The translations under genes were made by a program, and so were the position numbers. Below are positions 26,645 to 35,958 of a stretch of DNA of 64,000 nucleotides, piece after piece. The notes beneath the pieces were generated by a model. The model saw only the letters and a list, made by a program, of their open reading frames with translations. It was not told the DNA's origin and did not search any database. The stretch's first letter is position 1. The number at the start of each line of letters is the position of its first letter. Source of the stretch: Mesotoga sp. BH458_6_3_2_1. GTDB lineage: Bacteria > Thermotogota > Thermotogae > Petrotogales > Kosmotogaceae. The DNA is taken from contig NZ_JFHL01000026.1 of the NCBI RefSeq assembly GCF_003664995.1, positions 1 to 64,000 of the forward strand, read 5' to 3'.

Positions 26645-27565
26645 TTGGTTAGGTATATCTTTAGACGGCTCTTGATCTCCTTATTAACGTTGTGGCTACT
26701 GGCAACGATAACTTTTTTCCTGCTCAGGCTTCTGCCGGGCAATCCCTTTCAGACCGACCAGATTCTAACCTTCGAGATGCAGGAAAGAATGATGAATTAC
26801 TATGGATTGAACAGGCCCATTGTCGAACAGTACTTCACATACATGGGGAATCTTCTGCAGGGGAATATGGGTTACTCCCTAAAATACACGAACAGAACGG
26901 TCAACAGCATAATTGCAAAGGCCTTCCCGGTCTCTGCCGATCTAGGTCTGCGATCGCTTGCGCTGGCATTGCCTATCGGACTGTTTCTAGGAATCGCTTC
27001 GGCGAGAAAACGTGGAAAGGCAGTCGATTATCTGTGCGTGATAATTTCGGTCATAGGCGTGTCTATACCGAGTTTCATTCTCGGTTCTTTTCTTCAATAC
27101 ATCTTTGCCCTCAAGCTGAGGATTCTGCCGATGGCCCAATGGACTACAGAAATGCACAAAGTACTTCCGACAGTTGCTATCGCCCTAGGCCTTCTCGCTA
27201 CACTGACAAGAATCATGCGGGCGAGCATGCTTGAAGTTACAACTCAGGATTATGTGAAGACGGCAAAATCGAAGGGACTTTCAGAGGGGAAAATCGTTTG
27301 GAGTCACGAGATTCGGAACGCTCTTATCCCGATACTGACAATGATGGGCCCTATGGTGGCAAGTGTACTAATGGGTACCTTCGTCATTGAGAAGATCTTT
27401 GCGATACCGGGACTGGGGCTTCATTTCGTGAACTCCATTACCGGTCTTGACTACACGATGACGATGGGGCTCACAGTCTTTTTCGGGGCCTTCCTTGTGA
27501 CAGCGAATTTTCTTGTAGACATAGCTTATGGAATTGTCGATCCGCGAATCAGGCTAGCTAAGTGA
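26645..27565 (+). CDS. Oligopeptide ABC permease 1 (DppB/OppB family)
   Basis: The 306-residue protein begins VRYIFRRLLISLLTLWLLATITFFLLRLLPGNPF, the characteristic DppB N-terminal helix with RLLPGxPF. Further hydrophobic segments and the EAA loop (YVKTAKSKGLSEGKIVWSHEIRNALIPI) follow. Start is TTG 26645, nine bases after AAGGAG. It sits after the attenuator-like hairpin and nine bases before the partner permease. Confidence 0.92.
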   Translation: MVRYIFRRLLISLLTLWLLATITFFLLRLLPGNPFQTDQILTFEMQERMMNYYGLNRPIVEQYFTYMGNLLQGNMGYSLKYTNRTVNSIIAKAFPVSADLGLRSLALALPIGLFLGIASARKRGKAVDYLCVIISVIGVSIPSFILGSFLQYIFALKLRILPMAQWTTEMHKVLPTVAIALGLLATLTRIMRASMLEVTTQDYVKTAKSKGLSEGKIVWSHEIRNALIPILTMMGPMVASVLMGTFVIEKIFAIPGLGLHFVNSITGLDYTMTMGLTVFFGAFLVTANFLVDIAYGIVDPRIRLAK

Positions 27566-27574
27566 GGTATTGCC

Positions 27575-28504
27575 GTGATTAAAGACTTTGCAGGTATACC
27601 AAAAGACGAATTCGACTTTGTCGGGGAGATAGAGGAAAAATCAGAAGCTCTCACCCGACCTAGCATCTCCTTCTGGAAGGATGTCTGGAGAAGACTCTTC
27701 AAAAACAAAGTGGCAATGACCGGACTGATAATTATTCTGGCAATCGCTTTGTTTTCAATAATTATCCCTGAACTCTCGTCTTATTCATACAGCCAGCAGA
27801 ACCTCAGAAATATCAACGCGGCACCGTCTTCGGAACACTGGTTCGGTACCGATTCACTGGGAAGGGATCTGTGGGTCAGGACATGGGTAGGGGCGAGAGT
27901 GTCGCTTGCAGTCGGAATCTTTGGCTCGATTATCCCAAGTATTATCGGCATTGTGATAGGAGGAATATCCGGATACTTCGGCGGTAAGGTGGACATGATA
28001 ATAATGAGGCTTATAGATATAATAATCTGCATTCCGCAGATGATCTACATAATATTGATCATGCTCGTAATCGGTTCCGGTCCAGTACCGCTGATCATTG
28101 CCTTCGCGATAACGGGCTGGATGGGTTCTGCCCGAAATGTTCGCGGCCTGATTCTGAAGATAAAACAGGAGGAGTTTGTCCTGGCCTCCCGAATACTGGG
28201 AGCTCCACACGGGTACATAATATTCAAGCATCTGGTTCCGAACACTCTCGGTATTGTGGTTGTCAGCATGACCCTCGGAGTTCCGGCAGCAATATTCCAG
28301 GAAGCATATCTAAGTTTTATCGGCCTCGGGATAAAGCCTCCTATACCAAGCTGGGGGCAGCTTGCGAACCTGGGCACCTCGGTATTTAGAATTTTTCCGA
28401 CGCAGTTGCTGATACCAGCAATCATGATTTCGTTGACAATGCTTTCTTTCAACCTCTTCGGAGACGGCCTAAGGGATGCGCTCGATCCGAAACTACGAAG
28501 CTGA
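27575..28504 (+). CDS. Oligopeptide ABC permease 2 (DppC/OppC family)
   Basis: The 309-residue protein has the DppC N-terminal cytoplasmic stretch, a first membrane helix at MTGLIIILAIALFSIIIP, the HWFGTDSLGRDLWVRTWVGARVSL signature, and the EAA loop FVLASRILGAPHGYIIFKHLVPNTLG. It pairs with the preceding permease. The start codon is GTG. Confidence 0.92.
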   Translation: MIKDFAGIPKDEFDFVGEIEEKSEALTRPSISFWKDVWRRLFKNKVAMTGLIIILAIALFSIIIPELSSYSYSQQNLRNINAAPSSEHWFGTDSLGRDLWVRTWVGARVSLAVGIFGSIIPSIIGIVIGGISGYFGGKVDMIIMRLIDIIICIPQMIYIILIMLVIGSGPVPLIIAFAITGWMGSARNVRGLILKIKQEEFVLASRILGAPHGYIIFKHLVPNTLGIVVVSMTLGVPAAIFQEAYLSFIGLGIKPPIPSWGQLANLGTSVFRIFPTQLLIPAIMISLTMLSFNLFGDGLRDALDPKLRS

Positions 28505-28520
28505 ATGGGAGATATTTACT

Positions 28521-29564
28521 GTGACTGAGAAGATACTCGAAGTTAAAGATCTCGAATTTTCTTTCGACACATATGCGGGAGAGGTACACGCCATACGGGG
28601 TGTCTCCTTTCACATAAACAGAAGCGAGTCTCTTGCGATCGTAGGGGAATCGGGATGCGGAAAGAGCGTAACCGTCCAATCAATAATGAGGCTCGTTCCT
28701 TCGCCACCCGGAAGGTTGAAGGGAGGAAAGATCTTCTACTTCGGCAAGGACATCACGAACTACAGTGACCGACAGATGGAGAAACTTAGAGGAAAGGAAA
28801 TGTCCATGATCTTTCAGGATCCTATGACCAGCTTGAATCCAACGATGAGAATCGGCAGGCAGATATCCGAGGGAATAAAGAAACACGAGAAGATCTCGCC
28901 GGATGAAGCGCGCAAACGCAGCATCAATTTATTGAAAGAAGTCGGAATATCCGATCCGGAAAGGAACATCATGCGCTATCCTCACATGTATTCCGGTGGT
29001 ATGCGACAGAGGGTCATGATAGCGATTGCTCTGGCCTGCAATCCCAAGATACTGTTCGCAGATGAACCGACCACGTCTCTGGATGTCACCACACAGGCCC
29101 AGATACTTGAAGTGATGAACCATCTGAAGCAGGAGTTCGAAATGGCTATCGTTCTTATAACTCACAATCTGGGAATCGTTGCGAGATTTGCCGAGAGGAT
29201 TTCCGTCATGTATGCCGGAAAAATTGTAGAAACGGGAAAGACCAGCGATATCTTCTACGATCCACGACATCCATACACCTGGGGACTGCTTAACAGCGTA
29301 CCGGCTGTAGGGAAGAAGAGGACGGAGAAACTTCCGACGATAACCGGCACACCGCCTGATCTTTTCATGCCGCCCAAAGGCTGCGCATTCTATGACCGTT
29401 GCGAATACAGGATGAAGGTATGCAAGGAGAACGATCCTCCAGAGAGGAAGATTGGAGAAGGCCATTATGCTTCCTGCTGGTTACTCGACGAAAGAGCTCC
29501 CGGTATAAAACCGTACGTAGTGAAGAGACATGCAGGCGAAAGTTCCGGCAAGGGTGTGATGTAA
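28521..29564 (+). CDS. Oligopeptide ABC ATPase 1 (DppD/OppD family)
   Basis: The 347-residue ATPase has Walker A GESGCGKS, Q-loop FQDPMTSLNP, signature SGGMRQRV, Walker B ILFADEPTTSLD and an H-loop ITHNLG. The C-terminal oligopeptide-transporter extension carries a cysteine cluster (GCAFYDRCEYRMKVC...C) as found in iron-sulfur-binding Opp ATPases. The start is placed at GTG 28521 after GGGAG; the open frame to 28476 overlaps the DppC gene. It is followed one base later by the second ATPase. Confidence 0.92.
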   Translation: MTEKILEVKDLEFSFDTYAGEVHAIRGVSFHINRSESLAIVGESGCGKSVTVQSIMRLVPSPPGRLKGGKIFYFGKDITNYSDRQMEKLRGKEMSMIFQDPMTSLNPTMRIGRQISEGIKKHEKISPDEARKRSINLLKEVGISDPERNIMRYPHMYSGGMRQRVMIAIALACNPKILFADEPTTSLDVTTQAQILEVMNHLKQEFEMAIVLITHNLGIVARFAERISVMYAGKIVETGKTSDIFYDPRHPYTWGLLNSVPAVGKKRTEKLPTITGTPPDLFMPPKGCAFYDRCEYRMKVCKENDPPERKIGEGHYASCWLLDERAPGIKPYVVKRHAGESSGKGVM

Positions 29565-29565
29565 G

Positions 29566-30537
29566 ATGTCGCAGACAATACTTGAAGTCAAGAACCTTAA
29601 GAAGTACTTCAACATATCCAAGGGACAGCTCCTGAAAGCCGTGGACAACATAAGCTTCTCGATCGATCGCGGGAAGATACTGGGAATGGTAGGGGAATCC
29701 GGCTGCGGGAAGACCACCGTGGGAAGGACAATTGTCCACCTATACAGTCCCGACGAAGGTGAAGTCTTATTCAACGGGAGTAACATTCACGAATTGAACA
29801 ACAAGAAGTACAGACAGATAACGAAAAAGATTCAGATGATTTTTCAAGACCCTTACGCTTCTCTTGATCCAAGAAAGACCGTTAGCGCGATAGTAGGGGA
29901 AGGAATTGACATTCACAAACTCTGCAGAAACAAGACAGAACGGATGGAGAGAATCTACGAAATGCTAGAAATGGTCGGTTTAAACAGGGAGCATGCGAAC
30001 CGCTTTCCACACGAATTCAGCGGCGGGCAGCGTCAGCGTATAGGAATCGCACGGGCACTTGCTGTCGGGCCGGAGTTTCTGGTCTGTGACGAAGCGATCT
30101 CTGCACTGGATGTCTCGATACAGGCACAGATAATAAACCTCCTGATCGATCTCCAGAAGCGGTTGAACCTGACTTATCTCTTCATTGCACATGATCTTAG
30201 CATGATCAGATATATTTCCGACGACACGATCGTTATGTACCTTGGCACTCTCGTCGAAAAATCCGAGACCGAAGAGCTCTTCGAGAATCCTTTGCATCCA
30301 TACACTATCGGCTTGCTAGAAGCCGTTCCGATAGCAGATCCCGATTATGAAAAGAGCCACAAACACGATTTACTCTCAGGAGAAGTCCCGAGTCCGATCA
30401 ATCCCGCACCCGGTTGCCGCTTCTCCTCAAGGTGCAAATTTGCGAAGGAGATCTGCAGGAAAGAAACACCTGTTTTGAAAGATGCCGGCGATGGTCACAT
30501 GGTGGCCTGTCATATGGTTCATAGTGAGGAATGGTAG
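29566..30537 (+). CDS. Oligopeptide ABC ATPase 2 (DppF/OppF family)
   Basis: The 323-residue ATPase shows Walker A GESGCGKTT, FQDPYASLDPR, signature SGGQRQRIGIARAL, Walker B FLVCDEAISALD, IAHDLS, and the C-terminal extension GCRFSSRCKFAKEIC with the same cysteine spacing as its partner. An acidic-to-alanine change in the DEP motif (DEAIS) is common in this subfamily. It is the last gene of the operon; tandem hairpin array B begins 40 bases after its stop. Confidence 0.92.
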   Translation: MSQTILEVKNLKKYFNISKGQLLKAVDNISFSIDRGKILGMVGESGCGKTTVGRTIVHLYSPDEGEVLFNGSNIHELNNKKYRQITKKIQMIFQDPYASLDPRKTVSAIVGEGIDIHKLCRNKTERMERIYEMLEMVGLNREHANRFPHEFSGGQRQRIGIARALAVGPEFLVCDEAISALDVSIQAQIINLLIDLQKRLNLTYLFIAHDLSMIRYISDDTIVMYLGTLVEKSETEELFENPLHPYTIGLLEAVPIADPDYEKSHKHDLLSGEVPSPINPAPGCRFSSRCKFAKEICRKETPVLKDAGDGHMVACHMVHSEEW

Positions 30538-30576
30538 AACCGTGGTTGGGGGTCGGAGTTGGTGGCATCAAGATCA

Positions 30577-30676
30577 GAAGTGATGCTGCCTCCGGCAGGA
30601 AGTGAGGCTCGCTGGCGCGAGGAAGTGATGCCCGGGAGGAGCATCCGGGGAAGTGATGCTGGCACTTACGCACCAG
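30577..30676. repeat. Tandem hairpin array B (four units)
   Basis: Units start at 30577, 30599, 30622 and 30650. Each opens with the tag GAAGTGATGC (unit 2 reads GAAGTGAGGC), then a small stem that differs each time: CTGCC/GGCAG, CTCGC/GCGAG, CCCGG/CCGGG and CTGG/CCAG, and closes on GA, which begins the next tag. Tag conserved, stems covarying. Placement relative to the operon end matches array A. Confidence 0.8.
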
Positions 30677-31210
30677 GAGGCAAAAACCAAAGAAAAAGAG
30701 CAAGCAAATTGAAGTAATCAGATAAGGACGAACTTACTCTGTCATCCTGAAATGCTCCTATTCAGGATCTGGGATTTTCTAAGAACCGTGGTCGGGGGTA
30801 GCGGGTTGGTGGTAGGAAAGAGCAAAGGAACTGGTCCATCGTTGAACGGTTAGCCGTTCGCCGAAAAGAACAGTTGTAAGTTCCAAGATATGAGTTGTAA
30901 AAAAGGCCGGGGTCGGAGGTTGGTGGTTGGAGGTTCGTAAGAGCAAAAGAAACTGGCTGATGACCGCTGAGCGGTTCTCCGTTCTCCGAATAAAAAACCA
31001 GTTGTTCGTTCCAGAGCGAGGATCTTTTCTTTGTTCTTGGTTGAAGCCGTGAAGCACTAGCATCGAGATTCCGACCAGGAGCTTTGTCGGAATGACGGAA
31101 TTGGGCGTTTTCGGAATAACCGTTCTTGGTCAGACCCATTTATTCAGAGAGTAGAGAGAAGGGAAAAGCAAAGAGAACAGGTAAGGATCTTGGATATCGA
31201 AGAGCCTTTA

Positions 31211-31272
31211 AGAGCTCTCTAATCCCCTCTCGAGAGGGGTGGCGACGGCTCCATCGTCGACGGGGTGTGTGC
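31211..31272. repeat. Double-hairpin repeat element
   Basis: CCCCTCT/AGAGGGG around CGAG is followed by TGG and a second stem CGACG/CGTCG, then ACGGGGTGTG. The same two-stem plan with other sequences occurs at 38983-39027 and, inverted, at 39208-39248. Confidence 0.65.
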
Positions 31273-31276
31273 ACAC

Positions 31277-31461
31277 CAAGAACGGACCACGTTCAGAATG
31301 ATTAAATTGGGAGTGCCTCGGATATGGTGAAAAAACGATTTGGTCTGCAGTCATCCCGGACTTGACCCAGGATCTGGTTCCAACAAGGAACAACGAAGGG
31401 AACCATTCTTCTCAGCGGAGGACGGTGGACTGTTGACGGGTAACGCGGTTTTTATCAGCGA
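31277..31461. repeat. 185-bp intergenic repeat, copy 1
   Basis: Matches 39256-39440 over its whole length with about four mismatches counted by eye. It includes the element GTCATCCCGGACTTGACCC, which forms an imperfect hairpin ending in AGGATCT. Confidence 0.8.
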
Positions 31462-32003
31462 TCAACGAATTTTTGCTCTTAAGCGCAAAGCGGATCTTAG
31501 GATCGAGATGCTGAAACAAGTTCAGCATGACGGAATCCCGGACGAAGAATCAAGAACTTGGACGCGTAGCGTTGGAACGAAGAACCGTTCTTTGACGATT
31601 TTTTATTCTTGGGCTTGCAACTTGGAACTACAACTTGCACCTGCTCTTTCGAAGGACGGGTTCATGATCTTGGACGAAGGACCAAGGACGGCTCTTTGCA
31701 GCGATCAGCGGGTTTTTGTTCTTAAGCGCAAAGCGGATCTTAGGATCGAGATGCTGAAACAAGTTCAGCATGACGAGTTGTAACGTTTTTGGAATAACCA
31801 TTCGCTGTCATCCAGAATTTGACCCAGGATCTGGTTCCAAGAAGGAACAACGAAGAACCGGTCTTCTGGACAGTGGACCGTTGACGGGTAACGCGGTTTT
31901 CATAGGTATGAAAGATTGAAAGGTTTAGCGACAGAGAATTCCGGAAGTGAGGCAGGGAAATATATTCATCTATATCCCTCACCTCTGGTTTGGGAGGTTC
32001 ACT

Positions 32004-33392
32004 GTGCTTGAAGAAGAGATTCTCAAGAAAGTTATCTCGCAAGCTCTTTCAAAGGGCGGCGATTTCGCCGAGATTTTCATTGAAGACAAGGATGAGTTGA
32101 ACATAAAATGCTCTGAAGACTCGATAAACGGAATAACTACCGTTCGGATCAAAGGGGCAGGAATATACGTTCTCTGTGGCGAAAAGAGCGTATACGTTTA
32201 CACCAACGATCTCAGCTCTCGAGGTCTCACTGACTGCGCAGAGCGGGCCTCGGAGCTTTTGAATTCCTGCTCTGAGAGATTCACCGGAAACATTTCTTTT
32301 TCAATGCGGAAAGCGGAAAACCCGAATAGATTCGAGATATTTCCCTCATCTGTGGGTCATGGAAAAAAGATCAGGATACTTAGAGAGACGAGCCTTGCTG
32401 CGAGAAGCGCAGGAGAGACAATCAGACAGCTGAATGTCGATTACTTCGATACTGATCAGAGAGTCGAGATTTTCAACAGCGAAGGCCTGCGCACTGAAGA
32501 CAGGCGTATAACGAGCAGATTGAGACTTCAGGCCACAGTCGAGGCCGATGGCCGCTCGAAGTACGAATGGGGAGACTTTACACGTCCGCAGGGATTCGAG
32601 GCCTTCCGGATAGAGAACGACTACACCTCCTTTGCAGAAGAATTCATAAAGGATATGGCTGAGGATCTAAGAGCCGCTCCGGTGAAGTCCTGTATCGTCC
32701 CGGTGGTCTTTGAGGCCGGTCCATGCGGCACTTTCTGGCATGAAACCTGCGGTCATCAACTTGAGGCCTCTGCTGTCTCAAGAAACGCGAGCGATTTCGC
32801 GGGCAAAGTTGGGCAGGTCGTCGCTTCGGAAAAGGTTACGCTGATCGATGACGGGACGATACCGGGTCTATATGGCTCTGCGGCAATCGACGATGAAGGC
32901 TTTCCAACGCAGAAAAATGTCCTCATAGAGAATGGGGTTCTGAAAGGGTATCTATGCGACAGGCTTTGCGGGAGGAGATTGGGAATCCCATCTACGGGAA
33001 GCGGAAGAAGGCAGGGATACACATACGCTCCCGTACCAAGAATGAGCAATACATATCTGGCCCCTGGAAGCGACAATGACGAAGAGATGATCAGCTCCGT
33101 CAACGAGGGTCTTTTCGTCAAGAGGCTGGGGGGCGGAACAGGCGGACGAGAGTTTTCCATAGCGGTGAGCGAAGGATACTGGATAGAGAACGGCAAGATA
33201 TCCCACAGGCTAAGAAGCGGCTTCGTTCTCAACGGAAGGGGCATTGACATGATCAAGAGGGTCGACATGGTCGGAAGGATACTGAAGACTGACAGCGGCG
33301 GCTTTTGCGGCGCCGATTCCGGATTGTGCCCCGTCACGAGTTTTCAGCCGAGGATGAGAATATCGCTCATGCCGGTCGGCGGGGAGGACTGA
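32004..33392 (+). CDS. tldD: Metalloprotease TldD
   Basis: The 462-residue protein carries the TldD zinc motif HETCGHQLEA (HExxxH near residue 246) and the family segments ISFSMRKAE, EARSAG-like region, SAAIDDEGFPTQKNVLIENGVLKGYL and GGGTGGREFSIAVSEGYWIENGKI. TldD forms a heterodimer with TldE and cleaves small unfolded peptides. The start is GTG 32004, six bases after GGGAGG; the frame extends upstream into the repeat island. It is five bases from the tldE-like gene and starts the six-gene operon ending with the PepV-like dipeptidase. Confidence 0.92.
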   Translation: MLEEEILKKVISQALSKGGDFAEIFIEDKDELNIKCSEDSINGITTVRIKGAGIYVLCGEKSVYVYTNDLSSRGLTDCAERASELLNSCSERFTGNISFSMRKAENPNRFEIFPSSVGHGKKIRILRETSLAARSAGETIRQLNVDYFDTDQRVEIFNSEGLRTEDRRITSRLRLQATVEADGRSKYEWGDFTRPQGFEAFRIENDYTSFAEEFIKDMAEDLRAAPVKSCIVPVVFEAGPCGTFWHETCGHQLEASAVSRNASDFAGKVGQVVASEKVTLIDDGTIPGLYGSAAIDDEGFPTQKNVLIENGVLKGYLCDRLCGRRLGIPSTGSGRRQGYTYAPVPRMSNTYLAPGSDNDEEMISSVNEGLFVKRLGGGTGGREFSIAVSEGYWIENGKISHRLRSGFVLNGRGIDMIKRVDMVGRILKTDSGGFCGADSGLCPVTSFQPRMRISLMPVGGED

Positions 33393-33397
33393 TCTGA

Positions 33398-34753
33398 ATG
33401 GATTATCTAGAAAACTATCGAAACATGATGAAGGCTCTTCCCGCAAGGTTTTCCGAAGCCGAAGTAGATGTCGAACGCAATGGGAGCACAGTGATCAAGT
33501 GTGCGAACGGAGAGATAATCGAAACTCGTTCCTCCGACACCACCGAACTTTTCATACGCGTTTCCGACGAGAAGACGGGCTACGCATATACCCAGGATCT
33601 GGAGGAAGAACCGATAGAAGTCCTTCTAAGGGGCCTCAACAACTCGAATTTCGTCCAGCGTCGGCAAAAGGACAAACTCAACGAGTCGACCGTAAAACGA
33701 ACAGCTGTAGTCGACGATAGATCAAAAGGACCCGACTTAGGATCAATGAAACTGGCCGCAGAGAAGATTGAAAAGACCGTAAGAGAGGCCGACGGCAGTA
33801 TTTCAAGCGTCGCGATTGAAATCAGCTCGGACACTCATTCGAGAAACGTTATCAACTCTCACGGACTCGATGTAGAGTCGACCATGAATCTCTATTGCGC
33901 CAGGGCAACTGTGATGGCAGAGAAAGACGGCGACCAGTACGATGCCACTTTCTTTCAGAGTGTGTCCAATATAGGTGAGCTGAATCTCGATAGGTTCAGA
34001 GAAAGGATTACAGCCAGTCTGAGACATCAGTACAATGCGATGGAGCTTCGATCGGGAGTTTACAAGGTATTGCTGGACAGCACCGTCGTGACGAACATAA
34101 TGATGACGGCGTGGCAGGTTTTCAGCGGAATGAAGTACAACAACGGTTCTTCGGCGCTCTCCGGAAGACTGGGAGAAACGATCGGATCGTCCGAGCTTAA
34201 CATAGTCGATTCGCCAACCCATGAGCAAACCGGTTATCATTACGAATTTGATTGTGAAGGGACTCCTTCCGAAGAACAGCGCTTGGTTGAGAGGGGAAAG
34301 TTCGTCGGACTGATGCACAATATCTCCAGTGCCGCCGGACTGGACTCATCTTCAAGCGGGAACGCAGGGAGGTATGCCCTGCTTAGCGGATCTATTCCAA
34401 CAGATATTATAATAACGCCGAAGATCTTCTATGTTGAGCCGGGTGAAAACTCCATTGAGGAAATGATAGAGGAGATGGCGGATGGAGTTTATATAACTCA
34501 TTCATATGACGTTTTCCACTCGATCAACATAGGTTCGGGAAGCTTCTCTATTCCATGTAGAGGAACTGTAATAAAAAACGGTAAGCCCGGCCACAATGTA
34601 ACGGGGTTAACGATCAATGGAAGGTTGACAGACTTGTTTGCCAGAGTAAAAGCGGCTGGGAATGATCTATACATCGAAGAGTTCCTTCGAAAGAGTTACT
34701 GCGTCGGCGCCCCCAGCATTCTGGTGGAAAGACTTCAGATCAACGGAAAATGA
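33398..34753 (+). CDS. TldE/PmbA-family protein
   Basis: The 451-residue protein has the TldE-like N-domain and the C-domain segments YKVLLDSTVVTNIMMTAWQVFSG, DFDCEGTPSEEQRLVERGKFVGLMHN and ITHSYDVFHSINIGSGSFSIPCRGTVIKNGK. It lacks the HExxxH motif, as expected of the non-catalytic TldE partner that completes the protease chamber with TldD. It starts five bases after tldD. Confidence 0.9.
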   Translation: MDYLENYRNMMKALPARFSEAEVDVERNGSTVIKCANGEIIETRSSDTTELFIRVSDEKTGYAYTQDLEEEPIEVLLRGLNNSNFVQRRQKDKLNESTVKRTAVVDDRSKGPDLGSMKLAAEKIEKTVREADGSISSVAIEISSDTHSRNVINSHGLDVESTMNLYCARATVMAEKDGDQYDATFFQSVSNIGELNLDRFRERITASLRHQYNAMELRSGVYKVLLDSTVVTNIMMTAWQVFSGMKYNNGSSALSGRLGETIGSSELNIVDSPTHEQTGYHYEFDCEGTPSEEQRLVERGKFVGLMHNISSAAGLDSSSSGNAGRYALLSGSIPTDIIITPKIFYVEPGENSIEEMIEEMADGVYITHSYDVFHSINIGSGSFSIPCRGTVIKNGKPGHNVTGLTINGRLTDLFARVKAAGNDLYIEEFLRKSYCVGAPSILVERLQINGK

Positions 34754-34843
34754 TATCATCTAAGTCCCAAATGCCGTTCTCGGAATTGCAGATGATCAAT
34801 AGACCTGGATTTGACTGTTAAGCAGGGGAGTGAGTCTATAACC

Positions 34844-35461
34844 ATGAATAAGAAGGAAGCGCTGGAATTTCTCGACAGACTGGCGAAAGGCATCTCAGAA
34901 ATGTTTGGTAGCAATTGCGAGACGCTTGTTCATGACATGAGCGTTCCAAAGCATCCGATCGTTGTTATATACAACGGGCACGTCACGAACAGGAAAGCTG
35001 GTTCGACGGAGGACGTCTATGGCGATCTTGCCAAGTACAAGTCGTCATATCTGGAAGGTGATTTCATAAACCATTTAGCGGTGTACAAGTCCGGAAAATT
35101 CATAAAGTCAACGACCTTTCATCTGAAGGGCGAAGATTATCACTATGCGCTTGGTATAAACTATGACTTCACCCACATGAGGGAGTTTTCAAACGTTCTG
35201 GAGAACTTCATGAAGGTCGAATCCGATTTGCAGTCTGCTATAAGCGAGGCGGGAGAGAACAAGCTCTCTTCGATCTTCGACAGCTGTCTCGAGGCTGTAG
35301 GCAAGCCCATCGAAAGGATGAACAAATCGGACCGGTTGAGACTGATAAGTCTTCTTAAGAGAGAAAAGGCCTTCGACTTTTCTAAGGCAGTCCCGTACGT
35401 TTCAAGCAGGCTCAATCTATCTAGATACACGATATACAAATACATAAAGGAAAGCAGCTGA
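34844..35461 (+). CDS. YheO-like PAS domain / HTH transcriptional regulator
   Basis: The 205-residue protein has an N-terminal YheO-like PAS domain (residues about 10-115; GSNCETLVHDMSVPKHPIVVIYNGHVTNRKAGS, STTFHLKGEDYHYALGINYDF) and a C-terminal helix-turn-helix (ISLLKREKAFDFSKAVPYVSSRLNLSRYTIYKYIKE). Relatives include DauR, regulator of D-arginine catabolism, and are often found with RidA and PLP enzymes. The ATG at 34844 has a distant SD; an in-frame TTG at 34811 is possible. It lies inside the peptide/amino-acid operon. Confidence 0.88.
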   Translation: MNKKEALEFLDRLAKGISEMFGSNCETLVHDMSVPKHPIVVIYNGHVTNRKAGSTEDVYGDLAKYKSSYLEGDFINHLAVYKSGKFIKSTTFHLKGEDYHYALGINYDFTHMREFSNVLENFMKVESDLQSAISEAGENKLSSIFDSCLEAVGKPIERMNKSDRLRLISLLKREKAFDFSKAVPYVSSRLNLSRYTIYKYIKESS

Positions 35462-35489
35462 CATAAATAAAGAAAAAGAGGAGAAGATG

Positions 35490-35957
35490 ATGCTTATAGA
35501 GAAGAGGATAAAGGAACTGGGAATCGAGCTGCCGCCGTCTTCACCGCCAGGAGCCATGTATATTCCCGTTAAAAGGCTCGGAAATGCTCTTTTCGTTTCG
35601 GGTCAGGTACCGATGAAGGACGGAAAGCCTGCTTACACGGGTAAAGTGGGAAAGGAGAGATCAATCGAATACGCCGAGGAAGGGGCCAGACTGTGCATTG
35701 TCAACATGCTGGCAGCCGTCAAGGCTTACCTCGGTGATCTCGACAGGGTAGTTGGCATTGTGAAGCTCCAGGCCTTTGTGAACAGCGAAACAGGCTTCGA
35801 CAGGCAGCATATCGTTGCTAATGCGGCTTCGGAACTCCTTTATGAAATATTCGGTGAGGCCGGAAGGCACGCACGTACTGCAGTTGGAACGAACCAGCTG
35901 CCGTTGGATTTCACGGTCGAGATCGAGGCAGTAATCGAAATCAGAGAGAACGATTAA
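35490..35957 (+). CDS. RidA/YjgF-family enamine/imine deaminase
   Basis: The 155-residue protein shows the family core ALFVSGQVPMKDGKPAYTGKVG, AAVKAYLGDLDRVVGIVKLQAFVNS and RTAVGTNQLPLDFTVEIEAV; the arginine of RTAVG is the residue that binds the substrate carboxylate. RidA hydrolyses reactive 2-aminoacrylate released by PLP lyases, and the next gene encodes just such a lyase two bases downstream. ATGATG occurs at the start; the second ATG (35490) gives better spacing from GAGGAG. Confidence 0.9.
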   Translation: MLIEKRIKELGIELPPSSPPGAMYIPVKRLGNALFVSGQVPMKDGKPAYTGKVGKERSIEYAEEGARLCIVNMLAAVKAYLGDLDRVVGIVKLQAFVNSETGFDRQHIVANAASELLYEIFGEAGRHARTAVGTNQLPLDFTVEIEAVIEIREND

Positions 35958-35958
35958 T

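Larger units (their letters stand above)
30677..32003. other. Repeat-rich intergenic island
   Basis: 1.3 kb without a supported gene. It contains GTCAT...ATCT-type hairpins at 30741-30770, 31068-31097, 31350-31375, 31508-31532, 31751-31775 and about 31807-31832, a double hairpin at 31211-31272, the 185-bp block 31277-31461 and two copies (from about 31477 and 31712) of a segment ending in the GCTGAAACAAGTTCAGC stem. The apparent ORFs here (for example 31340-31783) are translations of these repeats. The GGGAGG of tldD lies at its end. Confidence 0.65.

Noticed and set aside
26692-27234. 180-codon plus-strand ORF
   Set aside because: Out-of-frame shadow of the DppB-like permease gene.
30577-30676. 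Possible CRISPR array
   Set aside because: Repeats are only 10 nt and the variable parts are self-complementary stems of 12-18 nt; no cas genes are in the window.
31340-31783. 147-codon plus-strand ORF in the repeat island
   Set aside because: It is a translation of the 185-bp block and GTCAT-type hairpins; similar peptides appear at every repeat copy.
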